Shown here in pieces: positions 17,559 through 26,122 of a stretch of 64,000 nucleotides of DNA. Both the position numbers and the translations under genes were made by a program. The notes beneath the pieces are model-generated. The model was not told where the DNA came from. It searched no databases and saw only the letters and a list, made by a program, of their open reading frames with translations. The DNA is from G965233625 sp965233625 (GTDB lineage: Bacteria; Planctomycetota; Planctomycetia; Pirellulales; Pirellulaceae): assembly GCA_965233625.1 (NCBI GenBank), contig OZ247499.1, forward strand, positions 6,262,001-6,326,000. Reading direction: 5' to 3'. Every line of letters starts with the position of its first letter. Position 1 is the stretch's first letter.

Positions 17559-18757
17559 TGCAGGTCCTCCTCTCCACCCAGCAACGGACCAAGCACCGCG
17601 GGAGCGTCGGCCGTTAGCTCCAGGCCGACGGTCCGCTGCGGGCCGCGGGCAATGAGAATGTCCAGCGGTGGAACGCCGGTTTCCGCCAAGGTGCGGTCCA
17701 GAAAAGATTCGTCGCCGCGGATCGTGTGAAAGGTCTCCACCTGCCGTTGCCCGTTTTCGCATTGCGGGCAGTGAGCCTGGCTGGGCGTGACGCTGGTAAG
17801 CGAGGCGAAGATTTCTTCCTCATAGCCACAGTGGGAGCAAACCAGTTTTTCAAGCATGTCGCGCGGCATCTCCACCGTCGCGCCGTCGCCTGCATGTTCC
17901 GCGGCGATACGCAGGAGGTCGCGGGCGGAAAGATCGCCGGCGCCGGCGTCTAGTTCAACGATCTCGGCGAGTGTTTCGTGGCTGTAACAGTCGTCTTTCC
18001 GCTGATAGTCCACCTTGTACGAATCACCGCTGACGCCTTCATAAACCCAGCCGCGACCTTCCAGACCCGGCAGCCCGTGCAGATGTTTCACCAGTTCCTG
18101 GCACTGCACGCCGGCAACGATGCTGCCAATGGTGGGCGTGGTCGGCGTGCGGCCGCGCTGCATGTCTTCGCGCGAAAGCAGATTGCACGAGCGTCGTTGC
18201 TGCAGGATCTTCCAGTCGATGTCGGACATCGTGCATTCGTAGCAGGGGCCATCCGGCGTGAACATCCGCGCACAGCCCTGAATGCCTTCAATCGCGCCGT
18301 CGATCCACGGCCGGTTGACGCGCAAACAGTAGCGGTTGATCGCTAGGCGGGCCTCGCGATTATCGACGCCCGCAATAACGACATCGGCCCAGCGGAAGAC
18401 GCCCAGTCCCAGATTGTGCACCACGTTGCCGGTAAACGCATGGACGGAGATTTCTGGATAGATGCCCGTGGCTGTTTCCGCGGCCACATCCGCTTTGTAG
18501 CGGCCGTTGTCGCTTTCGCGGAACAGAATGCTGCGCGACAGGTTGGAGTTTTCCACCTGGTCCATATCCGCGATGAACAGCCGTCCGGCGCCAAGCAGCG
18601 CGAGGTTCTTGACGATCTCGTTACCCAGAGCACCGGCGCCGACGACCAGAATGCGGGCGTTGCTTAGCTTCTGCTGGTCCCACCACTGGATCGCTTCAAA
18701 GCGGTCGAAGCGTCCATCTCCGGCGGGATTGATGCGTAACACGCCCTCGTCATTCAT
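17549..18757 (-). CDS. E1-like ThiF/MoeB-family adenylyltransferase with zinc ribbon
   Basis: The 402-residue enzyme has the ubiquitin-activating/ThiF Rossmann domain: VVGAGALGNE at 38-47 (nucleotide loop), DMDQVENSNLSR (about 64-75, including the Asn/Arg ATP contacts), Lys88, and AGVDNREAR (131 region). Cys172 and Cys175 (CYEC) may bind structural zinc, and Cys191 in RRSC lies where the MoeB/E1 thioester-type cysteine is found. The C-terminal extension (about 255-402) carries two CxxC pairs at 307/310 and 330/333, a probable zinc ribbon, and a final beta-rich segment with GVPPLDILIARG that may bind a partner. The predicted reaction is adenylation of a C-terminal glycine of a ubiquitin-like protein. 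It starts 3 bases after the FAD gene and overlaps the JAMM gene. Confidence 0.88.
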   Translation of the reverse strand: MNDEGVLRINPAGDGRFDRFEAIQWWDQQKLSNARILVVGAGALGNEIVKNLALLGAGRLFIADMDQVENSNLSRSILFRESDNGRYKADVAAETATGIYPEISVHAFTGNVVHNLGLGVFRWADVVIAGVDNREARLAINRYCLRVNRPWIDGAIEGIQGCARMFTPDGPCYECTMSDIDWKILQQRRSCNLLSREDMQRGRTPTTPTIGSIVAGVQCQELVKHLHGLPGLEGRGWVYEGVSGDSYKVDYQRKDDCYSHETLAEIVELDAGAGDLSARDLLRIAAEHAGDGATVEMPRDMLEKLVCSHCGYEEEIFASLTSVTPSQAHCPQCENGQRQVETFHTIRGDESFLDRTLAETGVPPLDILIARGPQRTVGLELTADAPAVLGPLLGGEEDLQWD

Positions 18758-18760
18758 GGG

Positions 18761-20143
18761 CTACTCGCCAGCGCTGAGGCCCGAAATGTAATCGGCGTGC
18801 GCGGGTTTGACGACGGCCTTCGGCTGCACGCCGCCGTAGCGGTACTGCCGCGGCTGCGATGGGCGGCCCAGCAGCGTTGTCTTCACCAGTTGCTGCGGCA
18901 CGCCGGCGCCAATGTAGGCGCGGCGGATGTCGAAAGGGTTTTCCTGCAGATACTTCTTCCAGGCGCCCAGGCCGGTCTGCGTCTGCAGGATACCTTTCAC
19001 CATGCCCAGATCGGTCAGCATCCCGACATCGCTGGCCGAACCGGTGAAGATGGCGCCTTTGAGTTTATCACCGTTCCACACCAGCTTGCGGTAGATGTTA
19101 TCGCGGGCGTTTTCGATCACGGTGACATCTTCGTCGCTGTCCCAGTCGCCGAAACTGGCGGTCTGCAGCCCGCAGACATCGGTGACGTTCATCAGCAGGC
19201 TGCCTTTGTAATGCGCCTCGTGCCCGGCCATGTTGGCGCCGGCAATGCGGCCGTGATCGACGGCTGTGGGCTGAATGGCGTGCACCTGTTTGTCTTCAAA
19301 GAACAACGCCGGGCCCTGGGCGACATCGCCCGCTGCGTAGATGTTCTCCACGGAAGTTTGCATCTGGTCGTTCACCAGAATGCCATAGTCCGTCTCGATA
19401 CCGGCCGCCTTGGCGATGTCGTGATTACCTTTGACGCCGGTCGAAAGCACGACGATGTCCGCGCTGACTTCTTCGCCATTATCCAGCGTGACGACGTGTT
19501 TGCCGTTCTCCTCGCGGATGGATTTGGCGTCTACTCCACAATGCGTGGATACGCCGCGGCCATGGAGCCAGTTTTCGACAATGGCGGCCGATGTATCGTC
19601 TAGCATCCGCGGCAGCACGTGTTTTTCCCGTTCGATGACGGTCAGCTTCCACTTCCGTTTGTTCATCGCGTTGACGATGATGAAGCCGATAAAACCGCCG
19701 CCGATAAACGCAACTTCCGGCTGCGTGTTGCCTTCGACCCTTTCCAACGCTTTGGCCGCATCGTCCAGCGTCCACATCGTCTGCACGCCTGGCAGACCGG
19801 CGCCTTCGATAGGCGGCTGCAACGGGGAAGAACCCGTGGCGATCAGTAGCCGGTCGTAATTCAGCGTCGAGCCATCATCCAGCGAAATGGTCGAGGCGGC
19901 GGGATCGATCGCGGTCGCGCGGACGCCAATCTTGGCATCCACCTTCAGCCGCTGGTAATAGTCGTCGTCGGCCGTGTGCGTCTGCTCGCGCGGGATGTTG
20001 CCGCACAGCCAGTAGGGCAGGGCCATGCGCGAGTGAGCTGGCTCGGTGCAGACCAGCGTTATCTGTGCATCCGCATCGAACTGCCGGATGGTTTCCAGGG
20101 CGTTTGTCGCAGCGGGTCCCCCGCCAACAATCACATGGTGCAT
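18761..20143 (-). CDS. FAD/NAD(P)-dependent pyridine nucleotide-disulphide-type oxidoreductase
   Basis: The 460-residue flavoprotein has an N-terminal FAD-binding loop (HHVIVGGGPAATNALETI), an NAD(P)-binding loop in the middle (VAFIGGGFIGFIIVNAM), and the FAD-closing motif NIYAAGDVAQGP near residue 300. The C-terminal third (about 335-460) is an interface-type domain seen in rubredoxin-reductase, nitrite-reductase or coenzyme A-disulphide-reductase relatives. No redox-active CxxxxC pair is visible near the FAD loop, so the electron acceptor is probably a separate protein. The E1-like gene starts only 3 bases after its stop, so they are likely co-translated, though any functional link is unproven. 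No substrate can be assigned. Confidence 0.87.
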   Translation of the reverse strand: MHHVIVGGGPAATNALETIRQFDADAQITLVCTEPAHSRMALPYWLCGNIPREQTHTADDDYYQRLKVDAKIGVRATAIDPAASTISLDDGSTLNYDRLLIATGSSPLQPPIEGAGLPGVQTMWTLDDAAKALERVEGNTQPEVAFIGGGFIGFIIVNAMNKRKWKLTVIEREKHVLPRMLDDTSAAIVENWLHGRGVSTHCGVDAKSIREENGKHVVTLDNGEEVSADIVVLSTGVKGNHDIAKAAGIETDYGILVNDQMQTSVENIYAAGDVAQGPALFFEDKQVHAIQPTAVDHGRIAGANMAGHEAHYKGSLLMNVTDVCGLQTASFGDWDSDEDVTVIENARDNIYRKLVWNGDKLKGAIFTGSASDVGMLTDLGMVKGILQTQTGLGAWKKYLQENPFDIRRAYIGAGVPQQLVKTTLLGRPSQPRQYRYGGVQPKAVVKPAHADYISGLSAGE

Positions 20144-20242
20144 ATTGTTTTCCGGATAAAGGCAAATCGGGCGATTGCATTCTATCTGAACTGGCAGCCA
20201 ATAGAAACAAACCCGCGATGCAGATACCGATTTGCCGCACGC

Positions 20243-22054
20243 TTATAAGCTGCCAAACGGAAGCCGCTTCTGCGCATCTGGTTCGTGCAGCAGGAGTTTA
20301 ACGGTAAAGGTGGTTCCCTCGTGCAGGCGGCTGGTCACGTCTAATTCGCCATTGAAGGCGCCGACCAGATGTTTCACGATGGCAAGGCCCAGGCCCGTGC
20401 TGCCTTTCTCACGAGAGCGGGCTTTGTCCACGCGGAACAGCCGCTCGAAGACGCGCGCCTGGTCGGCCATGGCGATGCCGATGCCGTTGTCTTCCACTTC
20501 GATGACCGCGAAGCCATCTTCCTCGCGCCACCGCAGTTCCACCTTGCCGCCAGCGACGTTGTATTTGATGGCGTTGTCCAGCAGGTTATCGATAATCTGC
20601 CGCAGCCCTTCTTCGTCAGCCCAGACACGCAAACCGGGAAGATCTGGCGCCAGTCGCAGATCCACTTCGCTGGCGCGGGCGTTTTCTTCATGGTCGGTGA
20701 AGCAGTTTGCCGCCACTTCGGGCAGCGGGGTCAATTGCATGTCGAAGATTTCGCTGCCAGATTCCATCCTTGCGATGCTGAGCATATCCAGGATCAACTG
20801 ATGCAGGCGTTCTGCCTGTTCTTCGATACGGATGACAAAACGCAGGTTGTTTTCCTGGTCGTTGATGCCGCCGTTGTGCAGCGTTTCGGCAAATGCCTGA
20901 ATGGCCGAGAGCGGCGTTTTCAGTTCGTGCGAAACATTGGCCACAAACTCCTGACGCAGCGTCTCCAGCCGGCGTAGATCGGTTACGTCGTGCAGCACCA
21001 TGACGACGCCATCTGAATCTTCGCCCGGCAGAGGTGAAGATGTGATTTGCAGTTGCCGGTCCACCTTGCCCAGCACTTCCACTTCGCTGCGGGTGATGTC
21101 GCTGGATTCCAGCGCGGCGACCAGTGCGTTCTGCATCGAGCGGTTACGCACGACTTCCAGGAACGGGCGGCCCGCGATGTTGCTGTGTTCGAATCCGAAC
21201 AGTTGCCCGGCAGCGCGGTTTGCAAGCAGGATGTTCTGCTGCGAATCCACCGCGATCACGCCTTCGGTCATTCCCGCCAGCACGGTGGCCAGCCGCCCGT
21301 TGGTTTCGCGTAGCTGAGCAAGGCGGGCGGTGATTTCGTCGCTCATACGGTCGAAGGCGACGGCCAGCACGCCAAGTTCGTCGTTGGGCTGCACGCCGCT
21401 GCGCAGGGTGTAATCGCCACGGCTGATCGCGCGGGCGGATTCGGTCAGACGCGCCGCCGGGCGCATAAACCGCCGTACAACCGGATAGGTCAGCCCGACG
21501 GCCAGAATGTTGAACAAGATTGAAACGCCGCCGATGACGTAAGGAATGTTGCCGCTGGCATTGTCAATCGCAGAAGCGGTTACGGCGGTACGGATGAAGC
21601 CTGCCGGACCATAAGGTTCTTCCACCAGCACGGCGACATAGATCCGGCGCACATCGCCCGGCCCGCTCCGCACGGCGGACCCGACGCCCCCGGTGGCGGC
21701 GGCTTGCACTTCCGGCCGGGAAAAATGGTTTTCCATCCGCACAACATCCGCGGACGAATTGCGGTAGGAGTCGGCGAAAACCTCTCCCTGGCGGCCAATC
21801 AGCGTGATACGCACGCCCAGTTTACGGGCGGTCTGCTTCGTCGTATCTTGCAGCTTTTCTGAAGGTCCTTCTTCCAGCCCCCGCAGCGCGGAATCCCGCA
21901 GCAGCCAGGCGGTGTTTTGCAGTCGCTGCTCAATCAGCGTCGCAGCCTGCTGGCGCAGGTGGGCGTGCGTCACCCAGATAAGCATGGCTGTGGCCAGCAC
22001 GTTCAGCAACGTGTAGGTAAGTGCGAGTTTCCACAGCAGCCGTGAATTCCACAT
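20243..22054 (-). CDS. PhoR-like membrane sensor histidine kinase (HAMP-PAS-HisKA-HATPase)
   Basis: A 603-residue kinase with membrane helices at about 8-30 and 178-200 framing a periplasmic sensor loop, a HAMP linker (198-250), a PAS domain (about 255-365, GMTEGVIAVDSQQNILLANRAA) and a HisKA dimerisation domain with the phospho-acceptor His376 in FVANVSHELKTPLSAI. The HATPase_c domain has N, G1 and G2 boxes (LLDNAIKYN, VEDNGIGIA, GSTGLGLAIVKHLVGAFNG). Order and length match PhoR-type phosphate or cell-envelope sensors. No response regulator lies in the window, so the partner must be elsewhere. It is the first gene of the minus-strand run and is divergent from the M42-like peptidase. Confidence 0.92.
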   Translation of the reverse strand: MWNSRLLWKLALTYTLLNVLATAMLIWVTHAHLRQQAATLIEQRLQNTAWLLRDSALRGLEEGPSEKLQDTTKQTARKLGVRITLIGRQGEVFADSYRNSSADVVRMENHFSRPEVQAAATGGVGSAVRSGPGDVRRIYVAVLVEEPYGPAGFIRTAVTASAIDNASGNIPYVIGGVSILFNILAVGLTYPVVRRFMRPAARLTESARAISRGDYTLRSGVQPNDELGVLAVAFDRMSDEITARLAQLRETNGRLATVLAGMTEGVIAVDSQQNILLANRAAGQLFGFEHSNIAGRPFLEVVRNRSMQNALVAALESSDITRSEVEVLGKVDRQLQITSSPLPGEDSDGVVMVLHDVTDLRRLETLRQEFVANVSHELKTPLSAIQAFAETLHNGGINDQENNLRFVIRIEEQAERLHQLILDMLSIARMESGSEIFDMQLTPLPEVAANCFTDHEENARASEVDLRLAPDLPGLRVWADEEGLRQIIDNLLDNAIKYNVAGGKVELRWREEDGFAVIEVEDNGIGIAMADQARVFERLFRVDKARSREKGSTGLGLAIVKHLVGAFNGELDVTSRLHEGTTFTVKLLLHEPDAQKRLPFGSL

Positions 22055-22213
22055 GGCCTGATATCTACTGGTTCAGAACCGGCGGGCGGATTAGAACAAC
22101 GCTTACTGACAATGGCATCATTACTTGCTCGCGATGTGGCTGAGTATGCTGTATTTCGTGTGCGTTTTCACAACGTAAACTTAACCAGTTGTCAGTAGAC
22201 GCCCGCCTCCATC

Positions 22214-23320
22214 GTGGCAGAAAACGACACAATCAGCCACCCCGCAACCACTTCAGCCAGACCCATGAGTTTATCCGCCAGCTTCTACGACCTGCTCAAG
22301 ACGCTAATCCGCAGCCCCAGCGTCACCGGCGCCGAGCATAGCTTCATGCGGGTGTTGCAGCGCGAACTGGAAGAACGCGGCGCCGGCGTGCAGTGGTACG
22401 AGGGATTGCTGGTGGCTTCGGGCAGCGAACCGGAAACCGCCATGTTCTCGGCCCATGTAGACCGTCACGGGCTGATGTGCACGGGTCCCGACGAGTTTCA
22501 GTTTGCTGCGTTTGTCGCGGGCCGTAGATCGGACCTGCTGGGAAACTCCGTCTCGGAGAGCTTTCTCGAAAAAGTCGCGGGCCGCTTTATCAGCACGCCG
22601 GTCTACGCCTACGAACCGTGGTCCGGCGCGTATCTTGGCGGCGGTGAGATTACGGGGGCCCGGGTGTGTCCGTATCGCAAAAACTTAATGTTTGAAGTTC
22701 AGGGGCTGGCACATCTACGGGCCGGCACGCCGGTGGCTTTTGTGGATCGTATCTCGCGGCAGGGAGACACGATCAGCGGCCAGTTAGATAATGTGCTGAC
22801 GGTCGCCCACCTGGTGCATCTGTTTGAAGCAGGTTTTCAGGGAACGGCGTTCTTCACCTGTCAGGAAGAGTCCGGCAGTAGCTGGCGTTTTCTGCTGGAA
22901 TGGTTCCGCCGGCAGCAGCATGGCGCCCAGAACCTGGTCGTGGTCGATACTAGCCCGTTCCCCGATTTCGAAACTGTCAGCAGTTACGATGTGGTGCTGC
23001 GCCGCCGCGATGCGAATGCGGAATTTCATCCTACGTTTACGGAGAATCTCAAACGCCGCTGCGACCAGCGGGAGATCAACTACGTATTTAAAGACGAATA
23101 CATTGAAGATCAGAACGCTGCTTCAATCAGCCGCGGCGATAAGCCCGCCACGTTGGGCAGCACGGAACTGGGGCGGATTATCAACGCCTCTGACAAATAC
23201 GTGCAGGGCTCGACCTTGCAGATTCCAACCACCGGCTATCACACTCTGAATGAAACAGCTACGGTCAAGTCCAACGAAGTCTTTGCCAGCATGCTGCTGG
23301 AAGCGGGCGGATGTAAGTAG
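22214..23320 (+). CDS. M42/M20-like zinc aminopeptidase family protein
   Basis: The 368-residue protein resembles cytoplasmic co-catalytic metallopeptidases. Candidate metal ligands are His in FSAHVDRHG, the acidic pair in FTCQEESG, Asp in VVVDTSPFPD, and the final His in TTGYHTLNE. The core begins LKTLIRSPSVTGAEHSFM, as in M42 and M20 peptidases. The GTG at 22214 is used here; an ATG at 22265 (51 bases later) would give MSLSASFYD and is equally plausible. It stands alone between the divergent sensor kinase and the convergent membrane protein gene. Substrates are not predictable. Confidence 0.82.
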   Translation: MAENDTISHPATTSARPMSLSASFYDLLKTLIRSPSVTGAEHSFMRVLQRELEERGAGVQWYEGLLVASGSEPETAMFSAHVDRHGLMCTGPDEFQFAAFVAGRRSDLLGNSVSESFLEKVAGRFISTPVYAYEPWSGAYLGGGEITGARVCPYRKNLMFEVQGLAHLRAGTPVAFVDRISRQGDTISGQLDNVLTVAHLVHLFEAGFQGTAFFTCQEESGSSWRFLLEWFRRQQHGAQNLVVVDTSPFPDFETVSSYDVVLRRRDANAEFHPTFTENLKRRCDQREINYVFKDEYIEDQNAASISRGDKPATLGSTELGRIINASDKYVQGSTLQIPTTGYHTLNETATVKSNEVFASMLLEAGGCK

Positions 23321-23350
23321 ACGCGTCACGGATGATTTCCCGCAACGCAG

Positions 23351-23818
23351 TTATTCCGCCAGGCGGCGTAGGCCGATATACGTGAAGTGATAAGCCAGTT
23401 GCCCGGCGAGCATGCCCGCCGCAACCAGGCAAAAGATCAGCCCCGCCATGCCGCTGCCGCCGCTGAAAACGTAAGCCTCCAACGTGCTGTACACGCCCGC
23501 CTGCAAATAAAGATAAACGCCCGCCGCGGCGCCGCCCACGAAGAACGGCACGCTGCATGCGTAGGCAACACGTTGCACCCAGTTGTCACCGGCCAGGGCG
23601 AATACAAACATGCCCAGCAACAGGCTCAACGCGCCTGTGGCGTAAAACTGCCCCGCGTAGTAAAGCGCAATACACCACCACAACGCACCCACAAATATTC
23701 CCACGACGACGGCCTGCGTCATCAGCACAATTAAAGCCCACAGCTGTTGATGGATATCAAACCGCCTGTGGCTGGGCAGCGGCACGGGGGCCGGTGTCTG
23801 GTAGGGGTTGCTACTCAT
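23351..23818 (-). CDS. Small membrane protein with NPYQTP N terminus
   Basis: The 155-residue product begins MSSNPYQTPAP, a short motif repeatedly seen at the N termini of planctomycete membrane proteins. It carries about four hydrophobic helices (roughly residues 30-52, 60-80, 88-108 and 122-145). No enzyme motif is visible. The ATG at 23818 avoids the overlap that an upstream ATG at 23839 would create with the SUMF1-fold lipoprotein gene, whose stop is 7 bases away. It is the last gene of the SUMF1 operon and converges on the peptidase gene. Confidence 0.7.
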   Translation of the reverse strand: MSSNPYQTPAPVPLPSHRRFDIHQQLWALIVLMTQAVVVGIFVGALWWCIALYYAGQFYATGALSLLLGMFVFALAGDNWVQRVAYACSVPFFVGGAAAGVYLYLQAGVYSTLEAYVFSGGSGMAGLIFCLVAAGMLAGQLAYHFTYIGLRRLAE

Positions 23819-23825
23819 AAACGCC

Positions 23826-24710
23826 TCACGGATTCTCAATCAGCAGACGCAGGCCAATGGCGCCCTTCTGCGAACCCTTATGCTCGAACGCCCGTTTGGC
23901 GCTGCGGCAGTCTAAGCAACTGGGCGAACTCCAGGCGCCGCCACGAATGGGCCGGTGCTGAAGCGTTGGGGCGTCGCCATCCAGGTCGTTGCCGGACGGA
24001 TTGCACCATTCCCAGACGTTGCCATGCATGTCGTAAAAGCCCCACGGATTGGGTTTGTACTGGCCAACTTTCGAGACGGAATTTTCATCAAAGCTGAAGC
24101 TGCTGGCGGCGCGGCGGCTGAGCTTGCTGCGAGATCCTTCGTTGTACGCCTTCACTGCATCATCCAGACTACTGCGCCAGTTATCGCCCCGCCACACTGA
24201 GTACATCCGTTGTTCCCCCGCGCGGCAAACGTACTCCCATTCCGCTTCGGTGGGCAGGCGGAAGCGTTTGCCGGGCTCGAGCGCCGACAACTTCTCGCAG
24301 AACTCCTGCGCTTCGTCCCAGCTGACGCCTGTAACAGGCTGCTCCGCCTGATACGACTCAACCGCGTGCGACGGGTCGACAATCCGCCAGTATTGCTCCT
24401 GCGTAATTTCATACTGCGAAACGGCGAAGGGCATCAGGAAGGAAACATCACGCCGCCGTTCCAGATTTTCATGCCCCGGTTCAATTCCGCGTGAACCCAT
24501 CGTAAAGGAACCAGGTTCGACTTCGATAAACGGAATCTCCTGCACCAGAAACGGCTTGATGACCGGCGCGGGTTGCCCCTCTGGCTGGCCGCCAGGCGTC
24601 GTTTTCATCGGAACATCCGGCTGGCTGGAGCAACCGCCCGTCGCCAGCAGCATGATTGCGGCAGTGATCACTGCCAGCCTTTGCAAAGGCCAAGAATTCA
24701 CACGTTTCAT
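23826..24710 (-). CDS. SUMF1-fold (formylglycine-generating-enzyme-like) lipoprotein
   Basis: A 294-residue protein with a lipoprotein-type N terminus (hydrophobic stretch ending LATGGCSSQ, Cys27 the likely lipidated residue). The rest is a SUMF1/FGE-sulfatase fold: FIEVEPGSFTMGSRG, ITQEQYWRIVD, VTGVSWDEAQEFCEKLS, FRLPTEAEWEYVCRAG, NPWGFYDMHGNVWEWC and IRGGAWSSPSCLDCRSAKRAF. In true FGE the copper-binding cysteines sit at the fourth and ninth residue after the RGG glycines; here the first is serine and a CxxC lies a little later, so sulfatase activation is unlikely. It may bind ligand or substrate instead. It is the third of three tandem paralogues. Confidence 0.88.
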   Translation of the reverse strand: MKRVNSWPLQRLAVITAAIMLLATGGCSSQPDVPMKTTPGGQPEGQPAPVIKPFLVQEIPFIEVEPGSFTMGSRGIEPGHENLERRRDVSFLMPFAVSQYEITQEQYWRIVDPSHAVESYQAEQPVTGVSWDEAQEFCEKLSALEPGKRFRLPTEAEWEYVCRAGEQRMYSVWRGDNWRSSLDDAVKAYNEGSRSKLSRRAASSFSFDENSVSKVGQYKPNPWGFYDMHGNVWEWCNPSGNDLDGDAPTLQHRPIRGGAWSSPSCLDCRSAKRAFEHKGSQKGAIGLRLLIENP

Positions 24711-24763
24711 TCAGTCAGTATCCACATCCATCGGTTGGTTTTTCAGCATCAACTGGCCAGCTT

Positions 24764-26050
24764 CTACTCGTCTGTTGTTTCAGGCGGCGGCTGTTGTACG
24801 AGTCCTGTCACCACCACACGGAAGCCGATGTACGGCTTCAAACTGTTCTGCTGTTTCCAGCGGCGGGTGGCGGCTTCGCAGTTGGAAAGGGAACTGTCGT
24901 AGAAACCACCGCCACGGTACACACGCTGTGTGCCCGCGTTCGTGTCCCAGGCGGCTGGCATCTGCGAGGGCATGTGCCAGTTGTGTTCTTCCTGCGAAGC
25001 TTTAAAGTACGCCTCTTCGTCAAACACGTCCACGCACCACTCGCCGACGTTGCCAGACATGTTGGCAATGCCGCACCAGCTTGTTTCGCCCCAGGCTTCC
25101 GTCACCGGGCGTGGTTCGGATGACTTCTCGAACTTGCCCGCAAACTTATCACCTTTCGGACCTCGCGCGGCCCACTCCCATTCTACTTCGGTGGGCAACC
25201 GCACACGCATGCCTGTACGGTTACTTAACCAGTCGCAGTAATACCGCGCGGCGATCCACGACACCTTGGCGACGGGCATGTCTTTGTTTTCCAGCAGGTT
25301 CTTCAGGTAACCCTCTGGAAGCTTCACGTTCATCTTGCGGTGCTGATGACGCACAAAGTAGTAGAACTGCAGATTGGAAACTTCGTAGCAGCCCATATAA
25401 AAAGGTTCGCGGATTTTCACTTCGTGCTGCGGCGCGCTGGCGTTGTGCATCAGCCCATCGGTGGCGGCGTTCGCGGCGCGACGTTCCGCTTCCGTGCGGC
25501 CCATCATCAGCGTTCCGGGCGGAACCTTCAGCAGCCGCATGTGAATATCGAAGTTGCGGTCGATCGTCAGGTTGATCTCCGGTTCTTCGTTCAGATAATC
25601 GCGCGCCGCGGGATGATCGCTCAGCCATTTCTCCCGGGCGGTCTTGGGTGCAACGGCCGCGGGCGGCTTGGCGGGTGGGTCGTCTGCGGTTTCTTCTGGT
25701 ATTGGCGGGGGATCTTCCACGGGTTCGTCGCTATCGGCGCTGCCACGCAGTTCCGCCCCGTCAAGCGCTTGGATAAGCTCCGGGTCTTCGGGTTCTTCTT
25801 CTTCCTCCAGCACCTCACCATCCACCGGCGCCACAAACGCCGGGCCATTGCCAGCAACGACGGGCTCTTCAGCGGAGAAAGATTTGAAGAATTCCGTTAA
25901 GGGAAACCCCATCGCCCACAGGATGATGACGCCCAACGTCGCCAGCACGCTGATCACGGCGAATGTTTCGCCCCACGCCGTCGGCGCATAGCTCGGCTCA
26001 CGCAGGTGCGGAAGGCGGCGCTTTGAACGCGTTTCCCTTTCGCGTGCCAT
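24764..26050 (-). CDS. SUMF1-fold protein with N-terminal membrane anchor (second of three)
   Basis: The 428-residue protein starts MARERETRSKRR, has a membrane helix at about 31-50, an acidic linker (about 70-130, rich in Glu, Asp and Pro), and a C-terminal SUMF1 domain (about 165-415, with LKVPPGTLMMGRTEAERR, PVAKVSWIAARYYCDWLS, VRLPTEVEWEWAARG, NMSGNVGEWC and VYRGGGFYDSSLSNCEA). Neither FGE copper cysteine is kept: the RGG block has Asp and Asn at the two key places, with one Cys just after. A start at 26104 would add 18 residues of non-homologous sequence, so 26050 is used. It lies 72 bases after the first SUMF1-fold gene. Confidence 0.85.
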   Translation of the reverse strand: MARERETRSKRRLPHLREPSYAPTAWGETFAVISVLATLGVIILWAMGFPLTEFFKSFSAEEPVVAGNGPAFVAPVDGEVLEEEEEPEDPELIQALDGAELRGSADSDEPVEDPPPIPEETADDPPAKPPAAVAPKTAREKWLSDHPAARDYLNEEPEINLTIDRNFDIHMRLLKVPPGTLMMGRTEAERRAANAATDGLMHNASAPQHEVKIREPFYMGCYEVSNLQFYYFVRHQHRKMNVKLPEGYLKNLLENKDMPVAKVSWIAARYYCDWLSNRTGMRVRLPTEVEWEWAARGPKGDKFAGKFEKSSEPRPVTEAWGETSWCGIANMSGNVGEWCVDVFDEEAYFKASQEEHNWHMPSQMPAAWDTNAGTQRVYRGGGFYDSSLSNCEAATRRWKQQNSLKPYIGFRVVVTGLVQQPPPETTDE

Positions 26051-26122
26051 AACAGGCTCCCTGGCTGATGCGGACAAGACGGCTAAGCCGGCACAGCAGC
26101 TCAAGCTGCCATGTAGGCCGGA

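Noticed and set aside
17559..17762. Upstream extension of the JAMM protein
   Set aside because: It overlaps the E1-like gene out of frame for 204 bases; the start at 17558 gives a short operon overlap.
15940..22054. A separate E2 or ubiquitin-like gene near the E1/JAMM pair
   Set aside because: I looked on both strands; all gaps between the operon genes are 100 bases or less, and no small frame ends with Gly-Gly.
22105..22196. Inverted ACTGACAA/TTGTCAGT pair in the divergent promoter of the kinase and peptidase
   Set aside because: The arms are eight bases and 76 bases apart, with unequal flanking similarity; this can arise by chance.
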